From contig NC_091970.1 in the NCBI RefSeq assembly GCF_036711975.1, positions 4,967,501 to 5,031,500 on the forward strand: a DNA stretch of 64,000 bases, in the 5' to 3' direction. Source of the DNA: Onthophagus taurus (taxonomy: Eukaryota > Arthropoda > Insecta > Coleoptera > Scarabaeidae). Under the pieces are notes generated by a model, which did no database searches, was not told the origin of the DNA, and saw only the letters and a program-made list of their open reading frames with translations. Positions 25,633 through 38,090 of the stretch are shown piece by piece. The number at the start of each line of letters is the position of its first letter. Position 1 is the first letter of the stretch. Both the position numbers and the translations under genes were made by a program.

Positions 25633-28308
25633 TGAAATTTGTGAATGTGATTATTATTATTAATACAAAATTCTTCACTTTATTACATTTTTTGTGTTTA
25701 TAAAAAGAAATCAATTCTTGTCTTGTTAAATAAGATTCTTGGAAGAAATAAGAATAGTTGCCCGAAGGTAACAATAGATCAGTTATTGACCTTTTTTTCT
25801 TTTTTCTTCTCTCCAAAAATAAACTACCTGCCACTTTATCCCTTATGAGGGTTGGTTAAAGTTGGAGGCAGATGGTTAGAAACCCATAAAAAAATAAATG
25901 TAATTAAAACAAGATTGCAACAAATAATTTTTTTATTTAAATGTGTTTATACACAGTTCTTCTTAGAAAATGAGGTTTTTCTGTGGTGTTTAAATCGTTG
26001 TAAGTTCTCGGTATTGGTTGAGAGTGTGTGGCAGTCTAAACAACGCCTCCAAGGCCAGTGTCGGAGACTATTTAGAAACTACGACGGGCCACTTTACGTG
26101 ATGCTTGCCGGAAAAATTAAAAATAAATCTAGCGAAAAACTTCTCATTTTAAAACCGACAACTTTTTAAATTTTATTTACGTTTAGACCTTAACAAACCC
26201 ACATAAACTTATAAAATCAATTTCATATCATCCCATAAATATAACGAACCCGTATGTTTTTAGTATTAGATAATATTTTAGTGTGAAACAATACTTATAT
26301 GAAAAAAAAATTGAAATAATAAATGAGGTTATGTCGAAAAATGACATTTGAGAAATTGAATAATAAATCGTCATCCATCTTGTTCATTCAATCAATCAGG
26401 AGTTTGAACGAGTACGTCTTTGATGTCAAAGTTTTTGTTTAAAACACCAAACAAAACTCTGATTTGGTGCGCCGAAGATCCATCAGCAAATCCTGCATTC
26501 ATCACAAATGACTACGATGTGAATCTTGGACTGACGAAGTCTGTATTTATTTGAATACGTAAGCCGCTATGTAGTGATCACCCATGTCTTCGTTATCATA
26601 ACTTCTTTTTGGCCCTAACACTAATTTGAACGACTTGAGAAATACCGTCAACTATAGTTGGAAGTATACCATAATAGCCAAATGGCCAAAAACTTATAAA
26701 AGAAACATATATAACTAAATGGAGCTGGCAGCTATGTCAAAAACTTTAGTTCTCTAACAAGACGAGTGATTTAAATGTTGAAAACAGTAGTTGTTGACAT
26801 ATCAAGTGTCATAGGATGTCAAAAACTCTTGTTCTTGTTATATCAAGTGACTAAGCAATGTCAAAAACTTCAGTCCTCAGTATAGCAAGTGTTCAAGATT
26901 CTAACAAGACTGGAATATGATGCCGTAAATGTCAAAATCAGTAGTTGTCACTTGTTCTTGATATATCAAGTGTCAAAAATGTTTCTTGGGGTGATATAGA
27001 AAATGGGTATTGACGATTTTTGAAATACCACTGTTCGAATATAAGTAAAGAGGAGAGGAGAATCAATGGCTTAAAATATGTCGTGTGCAACGCTGTCAAG
27101 ACGAACACAATTCAAAGCATTACAATAGATTAGTTCGGTGCTGTTGAGTTAGTGAAAGGCTTTTTTAACATTCAGTAACATCATGATGATGCAATTTACT
27201 CGAAACCTTGAATAAACCAAACTTGTGGGATAGTGTCATATTCAAATAACCAATGAATAATAGCAGAACAAATAAAACAGACTTCTATGTGTCATTTCGT
27301 GAACTTTGCCGCATCTGCTACATGGTTACAACACAGAAATGAAACATCAACGAAACATTTTGTTGTTTTAATTTACAGTGAATTTTACTTAAGATGCAAT
27401 ATACAAAAATATATTTCCATAGAAACCAGGGCGTACCTACTTACTTTGTCCCACATAAAATGCAACAAGTCAGTATAAGTGTCCGCAGTGTCCGTTATAG
27501 CTCAATAAAAATATACAACAATCTAGCGCTGAATAAGAAATAAAACTAGACTAACACTGGAACTAACACTAGACCTAGGCTAAACCTAAATGTTTCTAGT
27601 TCTAGGTCTAATGTTAGTTCTAGTGACAGTGTTAGGTAGCGCTAGTTAGTATAAGATATCACTACGTTGCATATTTTTATTGCACTAACATTAGAACCAG
27701 AAACATTCGGGTTTAGACTCGGTTATCATAAAGACATCATCTTTTTCCAAGCAAAACTTTTCCTTTGCAAAACTACCCAATGCCTGTACTATTAACCTAT
27801 GTTGCATTTTATGTGGGACAGTGTAAGTGCATAGTAGTTTCGTAACTATGGTTACTGCAATATATGAATTGCGAGTTATATGAAATTCCCGGTATATTTT
27901 TAATTATTATCGTTGGTAATACTGAAGAGCCAACTTCACACTTAACATTTGTGTCAAAAACCTTGTTTGTAAACAATTCAACGAAACAACAAATTGAATT
28001 TAAGTATAGTAGTAACAACAACTAAAAATTAATACAAAATTTAATTGCAAATTAAAAAATTAGTATTATAATTGTTTCAAATGACATTTCCAAATCGTTT
28101 CCAGGTAATCCAACCATCTTGTCCATCCAACCAATCAGTGCAATTTGGCAACAATCGTTTTGACGTTTCAAAACGTCAAATTAGTTGTCAACAAATTTCG
28201 AGTAATTGTTGCGGTTCATAAACCTCTAAAACTTGATGCCACGCCACACGAAGTTAAACCTCGAAGATTTGAATTTAAGTGTCGAATCAATTAAAAACGT
28301 TTCAAGAA
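25633..28308. other. Intergenic region with irregular repeats
   Basis: No convincing gene. Around 26730-26990 the phrases tgtcaaaaact and atatcaagtg recur several times at uneven spacing. The 105-residue frame at 25852-26169 has no family features and starts within AT-rich DNA. Repeat family A copy 3 lies at 27503-27721. Confidence 0.45.
27503..27721. repeat. Palindromic repeat family A, copy 3
   Basis: Contains ctagttctaggtctaatgtt, the core gttgcatatttttattgcac in reverse orientation, and the end gaaacattcgggtttag. It is bounded by ctag-rich arms like those of the other copies. Confidence 0.7.
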
Positions 28309-28493
28309 ATGAATAAAATCATCTTCGGATATACCCCGGTTGATTTGAAGCGAATTTTATTAACTTTTTATTATTTTAAGGTAAGTACACATTTATAACG
28401 ATGTTTATACAATTTAAAACGGAATTATTTTAGAATGAATGGAAATTTGGATGAACATCTCCAACAAAACAACGCTTTTTAATGAATCGTAAG
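28309..28493 (+). ncRNA. Possible spliced transcript with a short ORF
   Basis: An ATG at 28309 opens 24 codons (MNKIIFGYTPVDLKRILLTF then YYFK) up to a perfect donor gtaagtac at 28381. A short intron ends in attattttag, and a second exon, 28434-28493, ends at another good donor, gtaagttt. The joined frame stops after 30 residues. Two consecutive consensus donors with a matching acceptor suggest a genuine transcript, noncoding or with a short peptide. Its downstream exons were not found. Confidence 0.35.
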
Positions 28494-30002
28494 GTAAGTT
28501 TTTAAATTTAAAGATAATTCTCAACGATTCTTTTCCTTTTCGTTGTTCGGCGATTCCCCTTCATTTTGAAGAGGATAAAAGCCCTGTGACTAAACACGGA
28601 ATGAAATAACTAAGGGGGAAATATTCCCTGTGCGTGAATTCTTGATGGTATTCTTTAGTATGAGTCATCATCTTGAGTTTTATTAAGAAAAAAAATAAAC
28701 ATTTTTTTGCGTCGATTTCACAAAAATGTGATTTACATTTTACGATGAAATTAATCCTGATTGCTTCTTATAAAATTAAGGGATAATTTGGTTTTAGGAT
28801 TTCCTCGCCCGATTTTCAAATCAAAACTAATTGGGTAAAATATGGAAATTCAATTTTCTTCACATCCCACGATTCTGTTTTTCTACAATTTTTTTGTTAT
28901 CTTTGAAAATGCAAAAAATCTGGATGAATCTAAATGAGAAATTAAATTGTGGTTAGTTTGAAAACGTTAACCTTGGCATCTATGTATCTGAGTGTAAAGA
29001 GAAAGGATTGAGTCATTACTTTTAATCCATTAATCCACTTAAAAAGTATAAAAAGTTAATATTAAAATTTTTATTGCATCTATTAATAACGATGTACAAG
29101 TTTTATTATTAGATTAACGTCTTTTACAACAATGTTGACAACATTTTCGGTTTCTAATTGTAGTATTCAGGTTGTTCCCGATTTAACTTCATGGAAGATT
29201 AACGAAAAACAGAAGAAATAGCCATTCGGAAGTTATCTTAATTGCATTTTATCGCGTAACGGGTCATTCCTTAAGGTCTTTATCGACGCGACACTCGCTT
29301 TTCGATGAAATAATATTAAATTTTATTTCAAATTAACCAATAATTTCTTTTTAAAAAACTTATTTTATGCATTCAAGCGTTATCTTCTCGAAAAGTGTTA
29401 GAAAAATGAAACCGAAACGTTTGAAATCTCAGCTAAAAATACGACGCGGTAAATAACGGCGTAGCAAAATGCGAAAACAAGACGATATTTCGTCGTCGTG
29501 TTAGATTCTTTTTTTAATACTAAATTTATAAAATTTTTATTATATAAGTTTTAAAATTGACTTCAATTACGTGTAAGGCTTCAAAGTTGAGCCGGTCGAA
29601 GAAGCTTTTCCGCTCGACCAAAGACACGAAGAGACATAGCGACACACGTGTTAAAGAGAAAGAAAGAGAAGGATACAACGAAGAGGAATAAAAATACGAA
29701 GGAATAAAAAAAAAGATTAAAGGTGAAGCGAGAGGTTCGACGACGCGGTGCGAGAAGAGAAAAGACCGAGTTCGACCACGGCTGCTACCGCTTGTGGACA
29801 CCCAGAACACGTGGATGGCAAGACGCGCCCCAAAGGAAAAAAACTGGTTGTTGTTGAGGACGGTTATCTTAGAAAAAAAATTTTGTTTTTAATTTCTATC
29901 AGAAATTGATAATATTAAATCAAAAATAAGATTTTAATCGAATACTGAGGCGTAATTTGTCTTAATCACAATTATATTGAGATGTAATGTTCAAAAAATT
30001 TA
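28494..30002. other. No gene seen
   Basis: AT-rich sequence. A somewhat GC-richer stretch at 29560-29830 has an open minus-strand frame (29526-29810) with low-complexity Ser/Phe/Leu content; I do not support it as coding. It could hold a leader exon or a promoter. Confidence 0.35.
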
Positions 30003-30858
30003 GAATCGAATCAAATATGAATTCAGAGTAAGCGGGGAGCACTTACTCTGAAGGAAGTTAAAGGAAGCGCAATCGAGCCAGCAAGTTTAGAATATTCTAT
30101 AGCAACAAAATGTAACCTAAACGAAGCCAGAACAAACCCGAATTTCACTAATCGAACGTTAACTTTGGGTTAACATCGTGAAAAATCAAAAATAAACTTT
30201 TATTGAGGCTCGATTACATCAATAAAAAATGTGTTTTATAAATGCATTATGCAAAGTTAACCGGTGATTAGCGCCCAGTTATCTTTAAATATCTAAGCTA
30301 ACCTTAATAACGGCAAACTAAGCGTAACGTTTAGTTTAATACCACGCCTACAACGTTTGATGATTCACGTTCGCTAAAAATTAATGTGAATCGAATCAAA
30401 AATGAATACAGAATAAGCGTTAAGGAGGCGCAATCAAGCCTGCGAATTTAGAATAACAAAATATTCCAGAAATATGCAGAATACCACTTAAAGTTCCAAA
30501 ATGCAACCTAAACGAAGCCGATTTTCACTAATCGAACGTTAACTTGGAGTTAACATCGTGAAAAATCAAAAATAAGTTTTTTATCGAAGCTCCATTAGTT
30601 ACATTAATAAGAAATGTGTTTTATAAATGCATTATCCAAAGTTAACCGGCGATTAGCGCCCCGTTAACTTTAAATATCTAAGCTAACCTTAATAACGGCA
30701 AACTAAGTGGAACGTTTTGTTTAACCCTAGCATGCACAAACCGGGCCTCTCAGGCCCGGCAAGATTATAGTTACTATAGTTATTTTATTGGTTAAGTATC
30801 CTAGGGTTAATACCACGCTTAGAACGTTTGATGATTAACGTTCGCTAAAAATTAATGT
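30003..30858. repeat. Tandem duplication of a 385-bp unit
   Basis: Copy 1 is 30003-30387 and copy 2 is 30388-30858. Both begin gaatcgaatcaaa, share atcgaacgttaac, taacatcgtgaaaaatcaaa and aacggcaaactaag, and end ttcgctaaaaattaatgt. Copy 2 is longer by 86 bases, all explained by a TTAA-flanked insertion. Small indels elsewhere cancel out. Confidence 0.85.
30725..30806. mobile_element. 82-bp piggyBac-like mini element
   Basis: TTAA at 30721-30724 and again at 30807-30810 flank a sequence beginning ccctagcat and ending (complemented) ccctaggat. The tandem sister copy has a single TTAA at 30336-30339 at the same place, which is the empty site. The element has an inner hairpin, ccgggcc-tctca-ggcccgg. 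It has no coding content. Confidence 0.85.
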
Positions 30859-30969
30859 GACACTAATCGAGATTAATAACATTGCAATCCAATACTCTCG
30901 TTGCTTCATATAAGAGTTTACAGCAATTAATTTAAGTGACATTGTTCAATTAGTTTTGTAAAATTCATT

Positions 30970-31690
30970 TTTTACTTATTTCTACGTTAACCCAACGTTA
31001 ACAATCGATTAATACCTAGTTAAGGGCTAATTTGCATGTTATTTGTATAATTAAAAAAAAAGTGATGTAATTTTTATGTAAAAATAATCAAAAAGATGAT
31101 TTAATCCCATCGCATTCTTACCAACTTTCGAAATCTTTTAATTGAATATAACGATAATGATTAACGTTAGCTTAGATACAATTCGATTAATCTCTTGTAA
31201 ATCCGATTTTCGACTTATCTTTACCTTAACCCAGCGTTAACATTCGATTAATGCCATATTAAGAGCTAATAAGTGTTCTTTTTGTGTCATTAAAAATACC
31301 AAACAAGAACTTTTTACATAAAAAATTATCAAAAAAATTATTTAATCCCATCGCATTGTTACCAACTTTCAAAACTTAATCAAAAAATCATTAATTTGAC
31401 GTTTTCGATATTGAAATTATTTACAGTTCCAAAATTAGAGGAAGTGATTGTGGATTAAGCCGACAAATATCTTATAAAAGCATGATCTTAAGTTACCCGC
31501 CCATTCGCACCGTGTTAACTTTAACTATCTAAGTAAACCTAATCGCAAGGACAAACTCTTTTTGACTTATTCTTACTTTAATACAGCGTTAACATTCGAT
31601 TAATGCCAGATTAAGGCTTAATTAGCATTCCTGTTGTGTAATTAATAAAAAATATTTAAAAAGATGATTTAATACCATCGCATTGTTACC
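30970..31690. repeat. Degenerate direct repeats
   Basis: A phrase of the type acttatctttaccttaaccc, then agcgttaacattcgattaat and tttaatcccatcgcattgtt, occurs three times, starting near 30976, 31216 and 31565. The copies are diverged and noncoding. Confidence 0.6.
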
Positions 31691-31719
31691 AAATGAATCA
31701 AAAAGTTATATAATTTATG

Positions 31720-32828
31720 AATTTTATCTAACTACGTAAAAATGAAAATCCTAAAATTATAAATTTAATAAAAATCCTCCTCTAAATTGATTGTTTGAGT
31801 ACAATCGAAAAGATTTGAATAAATCATGAATCCCTTTTTTTATCAAACAAATTCTTTTTTATCATTATTATTCGTCGGCGTTCAGTTAATTTGCAGAGAG
31901 CGTTAAAAATTCAAACCGACCGTTTTTTACTGCTAACAATTTTTTTTCCTAGTATTTTTCCTGTTACTACAGTTAACCAGCTCTCTTTTCCCATTTTTTT
32001 CCGCTTTTATTTTTGGTTTAGGTTATCGCCAGTTCAATCATTATCCGAAGCTTTTTGCGGGGTTTGTTTCGATTTGAATGGGGGTTACTAATCGATTTTA
32101 GCACGACCGTGATTCCTTTAAAACGCAAATAAAAACAAACATTTCGAACATAAATAATTTGGATTCTTTTTAAAATATTTCGAATCGTTTTTCCGGGACG
32201 ATTGTTTTCAAAATAGCATAACCGCTTATAGCGAGTAGTTATTATTATTATTGTCATTGTATGTTTATGATTCGTTCACTCCCAGATGTTCCTACACGAT
32301 ATCTAGAATTGTTTGGAGATTTTTTTTGTGATATTATTACAATTGAATGAATCACAAATTTAAAATTTATTCATTTACCGTTTAAATGTGGTGGTAAATC
32401 TCATTTTTTAGTAATTTTTTTTCTAGAAATCCAGCGTAAATGGTGGTGGTGTTCGAAATGACGATGATAATCCAAAACAATCAGGTCGCACACACGCACC
32501 ACAACCCACACAACTAACACAGAACATGTTTTTTTTTTATTTTGTTCTTTTTACTTTTCGGCGACGCGATCGAAAGCTCTCTCACATATCCGCTTCCGGT
32601 TTGCACACTACGCAGAAAGTCAACACTAAAACGTATATTTATCTCAAAATTATTATTTATTCATCATTAATAATACAATTAATTGATTAATTAAAATTCT
32701 TGGCAATATTCATTAAATAACAAATAAAATCACCACATCAAACAACACCCAAACTGAAACAACAACAGAATCGAACTCAATTTTCGTTTATTCAGGATGA
32801 AGTAAAAAACGTTTTATCGCGTCGGATT
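31720..32828. other. No gene seen; possible promoter
   Basis: An arthropod initiator-like ttcagtt occurs near 31880, but no TATA box is paired with it and the 66-residue frame that follows is AT-composition-like. The remainder is AT-rich with no supported gene. Confidence 0.3.
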
Positions 32829-33084
32829 TTAGTTATTTCTCTTCGAGTTTAGCGTTCGTTTGTTGCGCGGTTGCCGTCGTTCAACTGGCGCTACGTAATC
32901 GAGAAAATTCTGACATCGGGCGGTCGTAGAGCAGTGGCGGCGCGGCGTCGTCGTCGGGGGCCTCCGGGTTCGGAAGCTTTCGTTCGTCATCGGCGTCGAC
33001 GCCACCGCCCGTCCCTTGCCCCGATCCAACCCTAACTATAAAGGCACTAAAGGTGGATATCGTGGTCGAGAGCTTCTGGTACAT
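32829..33084 (-). other. GC-rich block with open frame, possible exon
   Basis: This short block is far more GC-rich than its surroundings. On the minus strand a 67-residue frame from 33084 reads MYQKLSTTISTFSAF, then a Gly/Asp/Pro-rich stretch, and ends EFSRLRSAS; an acceptor-like tatagttag lies within it at about 33040. The plus strand is also open over much of it (SASTPPPVPCPDPT). It may be a last exon, a first exon or a CpG-rich promoter. I do not recognise the product. Confidence 0.3.
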
Positions 33085-34249
33085 TCCCTTTAAGAATTTT
33101 CAAGAGAAGGAAGGTATACGATAGAAATAGTACTATTTTCTAAGTATCCGATTATTAAGATGTTTATTTTTTTTAATACAACCAAAAAAATTTACTTTAA
33201 ACTTTGACTTCGAGTGAACCATCGTTTCACTCGTATTTGTTAACGTAATTGCATGAGAAAGAAAGGTTAAGAAAACCTTTAATTCGATTTGAAAATATTG
33301 AGGAAGAAAAATCAGTCAAAGATAATTGACGTGGAAAGAAGACTTTATGAATTATTGGACGGCTTTTAAAATTACTACTCCAAACCCGATGGTTATCGCT
33401 TCCTATTGAGAGACTTGTTCGATTGAGTTTTGATTACGGACTAATGAAAACTTTCCGACGAATATAAATCCATTCAAAATCGAAGTTGCGTCTTTATAAT
33501 CAAAAACGAACGAATACAAGACGGAAACATTAAATTTAGTTAACTCCTATATGTGTGACACTAACATGTAGAAATCATATCAGACAAATATGTCTTATAA
33601 ACTTCTAGAAAGCTGCGTTGTGTCAAAAAACCATTAAAATCTCGGGGTCAAATTTTTACACGATTACAATATTTATATAAAGCTTTATTCCTTTCCTAAG
33701 AGTTGTTGCCTGGGAATCCATTTGATCCGAAATACAGATGTCTCAAAAGAAAGTTCATCTAAACCTACCGTGAGGGCTGGTTGACGACTTCTTGTTTCCT
33801 GAATTGCAGAACTTTCCTGGCTATAACCGAGTAACATGGTCTACACATCTATAACACGAATTCGTGAAATTTTCCCTAAAAAATTGATCTCCAGTGAAGG
33901 TGACATAAATTGATCCCCACACAGTTCTGATATAGTGAAGTGCACAGTTGAAAGTAGTCTATTTGCCAGGCTGCCATAAGAAATTTTCATCAGAACAAGC
34001 ACTAAAACAGTGAAAAAGATGTTTCGCCGACGACCAAATAATAATCGCACAGAAGCAGCAAGATAAGGAATGAGAGCATGAGGGCTAGAAGTTAATATAC
34101 AAAAAGTGGGTTAGTTATATGTATGTGGCAGGACAGTAGCAGGTATAAACAAGTGCATACATTTCGGAGGAGCTTGTACCTCTGAATACTACTAAATACA
34201 TAATAGTATATCATCACATATATGTGATAGTCAAGCCATACCAATACAA
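33085..34249. other. No gene seen
   Basis: AT-rich sequence with short open frames only. Nothing resembles a known protein or RNA gene. Confidence 0.4.
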
Positions 34250-35540
34250 TTCCAGTAATGAGTTTAATCGAGGCTCTAACTTTAACAGTTGCTGTATGTG
34301 ATTACAAAAATTGAATGGGTGTGATATGATTTGCTATTTCATGTCTTAGCCGCAAGCGTCATAACATTAACTAAGATCACTTATGACTGTAGCGCTATAT
34401 ACATATGTCAATCAAATTTGAATGGATATAGAGTGGACACCAATAAAGATATTAATAGGACATATACAAAGAATCACAGGCGGAAGGCCTAATATAACCA
34501 AAACAAATATGGCAATCGACGTCCAAAGGAAATAGATTCAATAGGGTGTCCGAAACTCCATGCCTCTTTAATTTTACTTCCGTATCTACCAGACACATCA
34601 GTATCCATACAAGCCGCATTAGCCGTGTATTAGCCGCACACGACCTTCGTTTTATCAGGTAAAATCATAGATTTCCCATCCTAAGTTTAGCCAAGTAAAG
34701 CGTTGCAATGTATTGATCAGATTTGGGTTGATTTGATATTAATCCCCGGTCGTTGTTAAACTTAGGGCGAAGAATAAGAATGTGTTACTTTTCTTGATTA
34801 AGCCGATGTCGCTTGTGACCGAAGATGTATAATTATAACCGAAGCAACCCATAACTGGCCAACACATCGCAGCGGCTCGGATGCAAGCAACCTCAATCAA
34901 ACTTAGAGCGAGGAATGTATTACATCTTCTGATTAAGCCGAAGTCGTTTGCGGTCGAGGCGCTGCATTATGTTGTTCAAGTTTGGGATAACAGGATAGTA
35001 ATCGCGGAGTTTTGGCTGTAAGCGACCTCCGCTTACTCAGTAGGTGTCAGACATGCTCCACCTTAAAGCATCCGCAAGCGACCTCAGCTTAGTTAAAAGA
35101 TGTCAACTCAACTTAAGTTTCGCCGAGATCGTTAGTGATCAAGGCGTTACAATGTATTGTTGAGATTTGGGTTGATATGGTAATAATTAAGAAACCTCGG
35201 CCCTAAACGACCTCAGCTTAGAAGATGTCATAGATACTCAAATGTTATAATGTGTTGTCTACATTTGGGTTTATATGACAACACAATGCTGCGCGTCGCC
35301 CGCAAGCGACCTCGTCTAAATCCGGTAAAGTCTTAGTTGTTCACTCTAAGTTGAGCCGAGGTTACGGCCGAAGCGTAGTATTATGTTATTAAGATTTGAG
35401 TTGATATGAGTAATTGTGGAGCCTCGTCTGCAAGCGACCTCGGCTTAGTTAGAAAATGTCACAGATGCTTCAGCTTAAGATTAGTCGAGTTCGCTTGTAA
35501 TTGAGTACTTCAATGTGTTATCTAGGTTTGTTTTGCATGT
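34250..35540. repeat. Array of diverged cctcgg-family repeats
   Basis: Units carry gcaagcgacctc(g/a)gctta and a second phrase like atgt(a/t)ttg-ttgagatttgggttgatat. The second phrase recurs near 34709, 34962, 35151, 35249, 35380 and 35511. Spacing is irregular, about 100-250 bases. The family is that of the I-2 intron array, but the second phrase is specific to this locus. Confidence 0.65.
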
Positions 35541-36301
35541 CTTTATCAATCGAGATGTTAGTTCATCATTATATCGTCTACATAGACTAGATCTAAGGTC
35601 TTCATCGGAGTTCGTCAGTAATATCCTATTGCGGAAGGTCTTGTTCTTGTTTACAACTTCGGTGTTGTCTCTTCCCACTGCCTTTCTATTATTCGTTATT
35701 TTTATGGTTTCTTCTAATTCATTAATATTTCTTTATTTCTATCAGTATTATTATCATTTTCTTAACAATCATACTTTTGTGTTTGGATAACTGTATGTAT
35801 TAAGTCATAGAAAACAAAATTTAATTGTTTAAACAAAACTTTTTATTATTTATTTATAAACAGACATTATCGTAATTCCAAATTAAATCGGTACCAAGAA
35901 AAATTGTTTATCAACAATTACCGCTGAATTAATAAACAACAATCTCGATTAAGAGCGTCCGATAAAATGATCGATAAAAAAATCTGAAAGGACATCGATT
36001 TGGTGGCGTCTAAATGGATTTTATTGCCATACATCATCTTTTTTGACAGATCCGTATTAGTTTGATCAAGATATTGTTAAAACAAAAATAAGATAGCTAA
36101 TTTTTTTCATAAAAGATGGCGCCACTTACAAGGTGGGTAAACCGATTTGATCGTAATCTACTTTAATACTTTTTGAAATATTTCCAATTATCTTTAATTC
36201 TTAAATAATAACTTAATCTTTTTGTTTCGTCATTACCGCAATTGCTCAAAAAATTGATTTGATAGAGATTTTAATTGTGCCATCTCTTGGTGGTATTTGA
36301 A

Positions 36302-36535
36302 ATGATTTCCAAATATGGCCTTGTTATTAAATTATGCTGGCTGTTTGTGGTCGTGTCTCCGGGAGTGGCTTCGAAAAAGAGGGGCGTCATCGGGGAAAAC
36401 CTCCCGGAAAGGCCCCCGCGAAACGCCCCCGAAACACAGCCAAACCCGCAGCTCCCATGGCACGATGATTTATACTTTACTATAGCAGGGACGGAATGTT
36501 TTTTTTATCTTTTTTGTTCCGCACCTCTTTTGTAA
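36302..36535 (+). CDS. Small protein or first exon with signal peptide, unknown
   Basis: An ATG at 36302 opens 77 residues. Residues 1-23 are a good signal peptide (YGLVIKLCWLFVVVSPGVAS). They are followed by a basic, Pro-rich, hydrophilic stretch (KKRGVIGENLPERPPRNAP) and then LPWHDDLYFTIAG. The GC content rises in this stretch, unlike the flanks, which favours coding. The last residues (ECFFYLFCSAPLL) look less natural, and a possible donor (ttttgtaatg) coincides with the stop, so this may be the first exon of a longer gene. I do not recognise it. Confidence 0.4.
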   Translation: MISKYGLVIKLCWLFVVVSPGVASKKRGVIGENLPERPPRNAPETQPNPQLPWHDDLYFTIAGTECFFYLFCSAPLL

Positions 36536-37170
36536 TGTTTTTTTTTTCAACTCAACTTTTTTTTTGTTTATTTTTTTTTTCTACTCGTGACTCTGCATAT
36601 TGAAACTACTAAACACTTTTTGATCAATCAGATCAAGAGTTTACATAAAAAATACCGATAATTGTAGCAATAAATATAATAAAATTCAAAAAGATACAAA
36701 ATAATGATAATAAAAGTACAAATTAAGACGCAGTTTTCCACTTAAAACCAATTTTCCTTGAAAACTATTCTGCAGAATAAAAAGTAGCATACATGATTAA
36801 TGAATAGTTCTGACCTTCTCCGTTTTGAGAACGGAAAGTCATTTTTTATTACAAACTAACGAGATATTATTTCGGATTTTTTTTCTAAAAGGAAAATTAA
36901 TCATTTTCTGTAATTATTGTGTGTTTTAACAGTTTTAAATCTTTTTCAGTTTTCGTCGTTAACTCCATCTGTTGAGAGCATTTTTAGTTTACTATCTACG
37001 ATGATTCCGAAAGTTGGTGATAGATGGCGGTGATATTTTTAAATTTAAAATAATTCTTTTAATTTTTATTTCTTTTCGGCTAAAAATAACCTAATCTAAC
37101 CTAACTCCAAAGCATCTCAACTCAACCTCAAAGACATCGAATGATAATAAAGTAACTAAGTAACAAAGTA

Positions 37171-37774
37171 CAGTAAAGCTGCGCTAATTCGAACACCCCC
37201 AAATCCGAATTCCCTTGTAATCCGAACAAAATTAGAAAACGTGAAATTTGCATTATGTCCCTTGCAATCCGAATTACTAGAAGATTCGCTAATCGGAATT
37301 AACGGTCTTTTTGTGTGGCCGTTTAAACAAGTTGGAACACGTTTACTTTTATAGTTACTTGTTTACGTTATACCAACTCAATTGTACTCCACTTATCCAA
37401 CCTATGGATCAAAATGCAATTCGTTTAACGAAAGTGTATTACCGGAAAAGTCTCTTAGAACATGTTCTATCTATAGAGGAAGACGATATTTCCAAAGCAC
37501 TGAAGAATATTTCTATTAAGGATGCTGTGTTCATGCTTGCCAATGCTTGGGACAAACTATCGGCTAATTTAATAGCAATTAAAAGTAAAACATGATTTTT
37601 TAAAATAAACTGTATAAAACATGTATTGCATATATTATCTAGTACAATAAATCTATAAATAAGTATTTATAAGACTTTTTTTGATAATATTTAAATATGA
37701 CTTCAATAATCCGCATGCTTCCATAATCTGAATTGAGCTGGTTTTAATTGATTCGGATTAGCGAAGCTTTACTG
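37171..37774 (+). mobile_element. Internally deleted pogo/Tigger-type element
   Basis: TA-flanked 604-bp element. The left end is cagtaaagctgcgctaattc and the right end, complemented, is cagtaaagcttcgctaatcc. It keeps a fragment of transposase on the plus strand (about 37385-37595) with CTPLIQPMDQNAIRLTKVYY and ISIKDAVFMLANAWDKLSAN, which is the C-terminal part of the DDE domain of the jerky/Tigger group. The DNA-binding part and the first catalytic residues are absent, so it is non-autonomous. Confidence 0.9.
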
Positions 37775-37984
37775 TAATGCGTCGGTTTAATATGATTGAT
37801 GTTGCCATCTAATAATCAATAGCCGAATGATGTACAAACTAAAAGAAATTAGTTCGAGCTTCGAAAAGTTTCTTTACTTCTCTTGCGTGGAAAAACCTGC
37901 GCCTTCAATCTGTTGGTATGCTGTGAATGGCATTAGGAATCCTATTTTAGCCGAATGAGTGCCGTACGTCTCTTAAGACGGCTA

Positions 37985-38090
37985 AATCCGAATGATTCTA
38001 GTTCTAGTGTTAGTTGCAGTTTTAGTTCATTGAACAATATACAACAATCTCACGCTAAATAACAACTAAAACTAGAACTAACTCTAGCAT
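37985..38090. repeat. Palindromic repeat family A, copy 4
   Basis: Begins ctaaatccgaatgattctag and shows ttctagttctagtgttagtt. The core is shortened to caatatacaacaatctcacg, and the copy ends in aactagaactaactctag. Confidence 0.7.

Noticed and set aside
25852..26169. 105-residue plus-strand frame
   Set aside because: Mixed hydrophobic composition with no family resemblance and no start context.
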